Shown: in pieces, positions 21,821-25,812 of the stretch | How the letters are laid out: every line of letters starts with the position of its first letter | Position numbering within the stretch: position 1 is the stretch's first letter | Origin: a virus | Length of the DNA: 25,812 nucleotides | Strand: one strand, 5' to 3' | Virus record (IMG/VR): IMGVR_UViG_3300031862_000041 | Span: 1 to 25,812 of that record | The notes under the pieces: generated by a model | Seen by the model: only the letters and a program-made list of their open reading frames with translations | Told to the model about the DNA's origin: nothing | Databases searched by the model: none | Translations under genes and position numbers: made by a program

Positions 21821-22207
21821 ATGGGTGACGTAACGCTGGCCGCAACCTTCATCGACGGCACGGTGATCCGGGCCTCGGGCTTCATCGACATCGAGGGTTG
21901 GGAGTCGGAATCCAACAAGTTGACGCTCGGCATGTTCCCGCGAGACAACAAGTGGGAGGTCTTCGCGGGAAGCGGCGATCTGGACCGCGCCGGAAGCCTC
22001 AAGAGCGTGAGCATCGCGGGAGTGACCTACCGCGTGCTGGGAGACGCGAACCTGAGCCTCCTGCCCGCTGAGTACAAGAACGAGGCATTGCCCACCTCCG
22101 GCGGGAACATCCGCAAGATGACCAAGCAGGTCCGCGCGCTCACCGCGGTGACCATCTCCTGCAACGCGCAGGAGCGGGAGACGCTTCGCGCGATCGCGGA
22201 GGGCTAA
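21821..22207 (+). CDS. Tail tube protein, Mu gpM-like
   Basis: A 128-residue beta-rich protein, MGDVTLAATFIDGTVIRASGF, then WESESNKLTLGMFPRDN, VSIAGVTYRVLGDANLSLLP and LTAVTISCNAQERETLRAIA. The size and position directly after the sheath agree with tail tube (inner tube) proteins. Its ATG directly follows the sheath stop (TAAATGG), implying coupled translation and a high, fixed ratio to the sheath. Confidence 0.82.
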   Translation: MGDVTLAATFIDGTVIRASGFIDIEGWESESNKLTLGMFPRDNKWEVFAGSGDLDRAGSLKSVSIAGVTYRVLGDANLSLLPAEYKNEALPTSGGNIRKMTKQVRALTAVTISCNAQERETLRAIAEG

Positions 22208-22232
22208 AGTAGGAATCTATTTTTTAAGCGTG

Positions 22233-22280
22233 GGGCCGATCCCGAAGAAATAGCGCGCTATGGATCGGCCCAATTTTTAG
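22233..22280 (+). terminator. Long hairpin with T-tract between tube and chaperone genes
   Basis: GGGCCGATCC (22233-22242) pairs perfectly with GGATCGGCCC (22262-22271), and AATTTTTAG follows. The loop contains the perfect palindrome ATAGCGCGCTAT (22250-22261), so the apical part can fold into a second short stem. It is the strongest terminator-like element inside the tail operon and would reduce expression of the downstream, low-copy genes relative to sheath and tube. Partial rather than complete termination is expected. Confidence 0.7.
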
Positions 22281-22291
22281 CGAGGTGAGAG

Positions 22292-22741
22292 ATGAGCGTT
22301 TTCAGCCTGTCCAAAGACGAATCCAAGTACAAACTGAGCCCCGAGGCGGCCCTGGAGCAAGTCAGGCAGCTCCTGGACCACTACAAGATCGACATCGACG
22401 CGCTTCCCGAGAGGCGGGACCGCCAGGCCGTGGAGGGCGCCTGCCATAAGCTGGTGGGCTACTACCGGATGGGCCTGCTGGAGAACGCGCGCGAGGGCTC
22501 GGCGCTCAAGGTACGCCAGCACCTGCAGGCCCCGCCAGGGGAGACCAAGGAACTGCTGTGGGACAAAATGACGGCGAAGGCCAAGCTGGCCACCGACGGC
22601 TTTGACGCGAACGACCGCTACGCGCGGGTGTATGCTCTGATCGCCTGTCTCACCGGGCTGCCGATAGAGGCGATTACGCGCTTGGAGGGGGTGGATCTGG
22701 CGGCGGCCGAGGACTTGGGCGTGCTTTTTCTCTTGGGGTAG
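22292..22741 (+). CDS. Tail assembly chaperone, gpG-like
   Basis: A 149-residue helical protein, SVFSLSKDESKYKLSPEAAL, VRQLLDHYKIDIDALPERRD, ending AAAEDLGVLFLLG. Its position between tube and tape measure, its size, and the overlapping downstream frame match the phage G protein that chaperones the tape measure. GAGGTGAG lies upstream, within a 17-base RBS identical to that of the gene at 18599. The end of the gene is the likely frameshift site (see the next entry). Confidence 0.8.
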   Translation: MSVFSLSKDESKYKLSPEAALEQVRQLLDHYKIDIDALPERRDRQAVEGACHKLVGYYRMGLLENAREGSALKVRQHLQAPPGETKELLWDKMTAKAKLATDGFDANDRYARVYALIACLTGLPIEAITRLEGVDLAAAEDLGVLFLLG

Positions 22742-22896
22742 ATCAGGTCGTCCATCCGATGATGGGCAATCTGTTCTACCGGGGCGTGGCGCCGGCGGAA
22801 ATCCGGGAAATGAGCTTCGAGGAGCTCGCCTACTGGAATCGCTGGCATGAGTTAATGGCCAAGGCCGAGAAGAAGGCGGCGGAGGGCAAGGAGTAG
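22735..22896 (+). CDS. T extension reached by probable -1 frameshift (gpGT)
   Basis: The -1 frame relative to gpG is open from well upstream of the gpG stop to TAG at 22894. It encodes about 53 residues (GVDQVVHPMMGNLFYRGV, then EIREMSFEELAYWNRWHELM and a Lys/Ala-rich end), a pattern of short T domains that contact the tape measure. There is no ribosome-binding site for independent starts at ATG 22759/22762. Slippage could occur over CTT TTT CTC (22724-22732) or at GGG TAG (22736-22741), where P-site GGG can re-pair on the preceding GGG. The fusion would be about 201 residues, sharing the first 149 with gpG. Function known in lambda G/GT; here inferred. Confidence 0.7.
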   Translation, partial: GVDQVVHPMMGNLFYRGVAPAEIREMSFEELAYWNRWHELMAKAEKKAAEGKE

Positions 22897-24416
22897 TGGA
22901 CTTCGCGGTGCGCGCGGTAATCGGCGCGGTGAACCGCTTCTCCGCGGTCTTCGCCCGCATGGGCGTGGACGTGGGCCGCTTCGGCTCCCAGGCGGAGCGC
23001 TCCTTTGGCCGCGCCGAGCGGGCCGGAAGCCTGTTCAAGACCATCCTGGGAGCGAACCTCGCGACGCTCGCCATCCGGCGCCTGGGCCAGGAGATCCGGC
23101 AGATCCCGCAGGTACTGGAGGAGTTCGCCTCTCGCGGCATGGAGATCGGGCGCACGGCTGGGCTTCTGGGGCTCACCGCCGAGGCCTTCCAGCGCCTGAG
23201 CTACGCCGCCAAGCTGACCGATACGCCGACCGAGGCGCTTACCGGGAGCATGAAGATCCTCAACCGCAACCTCGCCCAGCTGCGCGTCGGCACCGGGACC
23301 CTGCACTCCCTCATGGCCAAGGTCAATCCGGCGCTTGCCCGGCAGCTACGCACCGTCCAGGACTCGCAGTCCGCCTTCCTGCTCGTCTCCGATGCCGTGG
23401 TCGGCACCAAGGACGCGCAGCTGCGCGCGGCGATCGCCACGGCTGCTTTCGGCCGGAGAGGCCAGGAACTCATCCCCATGCTCGCCCAGGGTAGAACGCG
23501 CCTCCACGAGCTGATGAAGGAAGCCTCGGTATACGGCACGGTGCTCGACGACAAGGCGATTGCCGCCTGCGCGCGGATGGAGGAAACCATGAAGCGCCTG
23601 CGCGGGGCCGTGCGCTCGGTCAAGGATCAAGTGCTCGGTCTGGTGGTCCAGGGCATCGCCCCCTATCTGGAAAAGGCGCTGGCCTGGGTGGTGGCCAACA
23701 AGGAGATCATCGCCACCAAGATCACCGACTTCATCAGTCGGGCGGGCCGGGTATTGAGGGACCTGCAGCCGGTCTTCGGCTTGCTCCTGAAGGCGGTCGG
23801 TTGGCTCCTGGGGAACAAGGACCGGCTTATCGGGCTGTGGATCGCATGGACCGCCGCGCAGATCGCGCTCAACATGGCGATGGGCGCCAATCCCGTGGGG
23901 ATCGCTGTTCTTGCCTTAGAGGCCCTGATCGGAGTGGCCCTGCTCGTTATCACGCACTGGCGGGAGATCACCGCCTGGACGACCCGGGTCTGGGAGGCAA
24001 TCCGGGGCTTCGGCGAGGGGCTGTGGAACAGCACCATCCCCTACCTCAAGGCGTTTGGCGGCGCGATCATGACCTTCTTGCTGGCGCCGCTTAATCTGGC
24101 GGTCGATGCGGTGCGCGGCATGCTGTGGGTGCTGTCCAAGCTTCCGGGCAAAGCCGGAGAGGGCTTCCGCGGGGCGCTGGATGCGGTGACCGCCTTCCAG
24201 GACAAGGCCAACAGCCTGCTTACGGGTAGCGCCCGGCAGTTCGGTTTCGGCGAGCTGGGCAAGGGCCTGGGCGAGCGGGCGCCCAACGAGGGCATGCGCC
24301 GGCCGGAGGTGAATGTCACCGTGCCGGTCAACGTGGATAACACGAGGGCCCCAGGCGTCAGCTCCATGGTGCGCCGCGCCCCGCCCGTGCTCGGCTACGC
24401 GGGGATCAACCCATGA
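22896..24416 (+). CDS. Tape measure protein
   Basis: A 506-residue protein that sets tail length. Start GTG 22896 overlaps the stop of the T frame. It begins MDFAVRAVIGAVNRFSAVFA, with a helical N-terminal domain (FGRAERAGSLFKTILGANLA, then GLTAEAFQRLSYAAKLTDTP), followed by hydrophobic helices in the middle (about 280-395, including IALNMAMGANPVGIAVLALE and LIGVALLVITHW) and a flexible C-terminus (EVNVTVPVNVDN). These are hallmarks of tape measures. At about 0.15 nm per residue the tail would be about 75 nm, i.e. short. Confidence 0.88.
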   Translation: MDFAVRAVIGAVNRFSAVFARMGVDVGRFGSQAERSFGRAERAGSLFKTILGANLATLAIRRLGQEIRQIPQVLEEFASRGMEIGRTAGLLGLTAEAFQRLSYAAKLTDTPTEALTGSMKILNRNLAQLRVGTGTLHSLMAKVNPALARQLRTVQDSQSAFLLVSDAVVGTKDAQLRAAIATAAFGRRGQELIPMLAQGRTRLHELMKEASVYGTVLDDKAIAACARMEETMKRLRGAVRSVKDQVLGLVVQGIAPYLEKALAWVVANKEIIATKITDFISRAGRVLRDLQPVFGLLLKAVGWLLGNKDRLIGLWIAWTAAQIALNMAMGANPVGIAVLALEALIGVALLVITHWREITAWTTRVWEAIRGFGEGLWNSTIPYLKAFGGAIMTFLLAPLNLAVDAVRGMLWVLSKLPGKAGEGFRGALDAVTAFQDKANSLLTGSARQFGFGELGKGLGERAPNEGMRRPEVNVTVPVNVDNTRAPGVSSMVRRAPPVLGYAGINP

Positions 24417-25678
24417 ACTGGTCCAGTCGCCTGCGGGCGCAGATCACGCTTGAGGCTCCCGATGGGGCTCGGTTTACCGCTTTCTGGCAGGGCGACGAGG
24501 TGGAGTTACCCAAGCAGATCGCGCAGTTTAATCTCCCGCTGTTCGACGGCACGATAGTCCAGGATCTCGGTAGCCGGGGCCTCGCCATCCCCCTGACGCT
24601 ATACTTCGAGGGCGACGACCACGATCGAGAGGCGCTCGCCTTCCTGCGCGCCCTCAAGCAGCGGGGCAGTTGGACCGTCTCGCATCCGGTCTATGGCGGC
24701 TTCTCCCTGCAGCCGATCTCCGCCCGGCTTGCGGTCGAGCCCGTCTCCAGCGCGAACCTGACCAAAGTCGAAAGCTCCTGGATCGAGCCGGCGGCTGCGG
24801 ACCTCGCGGCAAGCACCGCCGAGCTAGGCGCGCAAATCTCGGTCCAGGTGGATGCGGTCAACCAGATCGCCGCCAGCCAGTTCGAGACCGCCCTAGACCT
24901 ATCCGATCCGGAGGGCGCGGCGGCCGCCATGGAGGCGGGGACTCGGTGTCTTTCCCAGATTAAGGCGGGCAAGCTTCAGGCGCTAATCAAGCGGGCTACC
25001 GATCTTCAGGCGACATTTACATCTTACTACGAACAGGCGCAGGCCGCTTTCACCTCTACGCCCATGGACGTGCTAAATGCCGCCGGGCAGTCGCAGGCGA
25101 TCCTCCTGCTGCCCGCGCTGGTCTCCGGCGATCTTACGGCGAAAACCGCGGCGCTAGGGGATTTTGCCGAGCGCATCCTGGATACGCTAATCCCCTCCTC
25201 CGACGTGAGCGCCAGGAATGGGGCGGCAGTCGGCGAGATGTTCTTAAGCGGCGCCCTGTCGGGCGCGGCGGCATCCGTGGCCACCTCGGTGCCCGAGACC
25301 CGCGAGCAGGCGGTGCAGGCGGTATACGACCTGGGCGCCCTGCTTCGCTCTATCACCGCCGGGCTGGACGCCATGCAGTCGGCGAGCGCCGGAAACGCCG
25401 CTGCCGAGCAGTACTTCTCCCAGGGAGGGACCTTCGCGGCCTTGGCCCGCCTGATAGGGCTGGCCGCCGCCTACCTCCTGCGCCTGATCTTCGATCTCAA
25501 GGTCGCCAAGCGCTTTACCCTGGACCGTCCGCGCGCGCCCATCGAGATCACGATCAGCGAGTACGGGGATCTCGGCCCATCAGACTCCTACCTGGACCTG
25601 TTCATCGCCTCCAATCACCTGCGCTCCGATGAGATCATCCTGCTACAGGCTGGGCGCGAGGTAGTGGTCTATGTCTGA
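24413..25678 (+). CDS. DNA circularisation/baseplate protein, Mu gpN-like
   Basis: A 421-residue protein starting MNWSSRLRAQITLEAPDGAR, with FTAFWQGDEVELPKQIAQFN, FDGTIVQDLGSRGLAIPLTL, SHPVYGGFSLQPI and a long Ala-rich helical middle. The N-terminal part resembles the DNA_circ_N domain of Mu gpN, a baseplate component that may also protect linear DNA ends. It overlaps the tape measure by 4 bases and the next gene by 8 bases, consistent with a tail operon. Assignment rests on pattern and position. Confidence 0.82.
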   Translation: MNWSSRLRAQITLEAPDGARFTAFWQGDEVELPKQIAQFNLPLFDGTIVQDLGSRGLAIPLTLYFEGDDHDREALAFLRALKQRGSWTVSHPVYGGFSLQPISARLAVEPVSSANLTKVESSWIEPAAADLAASTAELGAQISVQVDAVNQIAASQFETALDLSDPEGAAAAMEAGTRCLSQIKAGKLQALIKRATDLQATFTSYYEQAQAAFTSTPMDVLNAAGQSQAILLLPALVSGDLTAKTAALGDFAERILDTLIPSSDVSARNGAAVGEMFLSGALSGAAASVATSVPETREQAVQAVYDLGALLRSITAGLDAMQSASAGNAAAEQYFSQGGTFAALARLIGLAAAYLLRLIFDLKVAKRFTLDRPRAPIEITISEYGDLGPSDSYLDLFIASNHLRSDEIILLQAGREVVVYV

Positions 25679-25812
25679 CTTCGCCCTACAGGGCCTGAGT
25701 CCCGCGCAGCTTCGCGAGCAGGCCCGGCTACGGGCATTCCAGGAATCGCTACGCTCCAAGCCGCGGGAGGCATTCACGCTCGTGCTTGCGGACCTGGAGG
25801 TGCCCGTGATCT
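25671..25812 (+). CDS. Baseplate hub protein, gpP-like (partial, runs off the window)
   Basis: The frame starts at ATG 25671, overlapping the gpN-like stop (ATGTCTGA), and stays open to the end of the window. About 47 residues are visible: MSDFALQGLSPAQLREQARL, and EAFTLVLADLEVPVI. A segment like FTLVLADLEVPVI resembles the first strands of gpP/late-control D-type tail hub proteins. The neighbour order in Mu (N then P) agrees. Only the N-terminus is present, so the call is tentative. Confidence 0.6.
   Translation, partial: MSDFALQGLSPAQLREQARLRAFQESLRSKPREAFTLVLADLEVPVI

Overview
This window is the left part of a tailed-phage genome, almost certainly an integrated prophage, with every protein gene on the + strand. 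It opens inside the 3' half of a tRNA-Asn, the usual attachment target of tyrosine integrases, and an integrase gene follows at once. The host is probably a GC-rich diderm (Gram-negative) bacterium: the coding DNA is visibly GC-rich, Shine-Dalgarno sequences are strong (AGGAGG/GGAGG), tRNA 3' CCA ends are not encoded, and the lysis genes include spanin-like proteins. I cannot name the taxon from sequence alone.

Layout. (1) 1-1325: tRNA-Asn 3' end, intrinsic terminator, integrase promoter and integrase. (2) 1326-2080: a non-coding AT-rich island with a (GAA)9 tract, a cluster of CTTACY repeats, inverted repeats, a complete tRNA-Cys on the minus strand, and two tandem promoters sharing the 15-bp element TTGACAAATCCCCAC. 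The second promoter has a perfect 17-bp operator-like palindrome in its spacer. (3) 2081-3821: small unknown proteins and one phage structural-type protein, with several RNA hairpins between them. (4) 3901-8366: packaging. A promoter fires at or next to the GTG start of the small terminase subunit; a ParB-fold protein and a radical SAM protein lie between it and the GpA-type large terminase. (5) 8384-11079: a second promoter, a small gpW/DUF6148-like protein that seems to start at CTG, two small proteins and the lambda-B-type portal. (6) 11083-13307: a lysis-type cassette placed inside the head module: two small membrane proteins, an M15 peptidase, a permuted papain-like enzyme, and two spanin-like proteins encoded in overlapping frames. 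(7) 13317-18425: virion and unknown proteins, a small HTH protein, an S49 protease with an in-frame internal scaffold start, a decoration protein and a lambda-E-type major capsid protein. (8) 18435-20216: three short proteins sharing a GPGE-type motif, and connector/completion proteins. (9) 20216-25812: contractile-tail genes: Mu-like sheath, tube, a tail-assembly chaperone pair joined by a probable -1 frameshift, tape measure, gpN-like protein and the start of a gpP-like hub protein.

The whole is a mosaic: a lambda-type head (terminase A, portal B, protease C/scaffold, D, E) joined to a Mu-type contractile tail and integrated by a tyrosine recombinase. No repressor, replication gene or attR is visible here. 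The points most worth testing are the overlapping spanin-like genes, the ParB/radical SAM pair inside the terminase operon, the apparently leaderless GTG and CTG starts tied to well-formed promoters, and the repeat-rich island beside the integrase.
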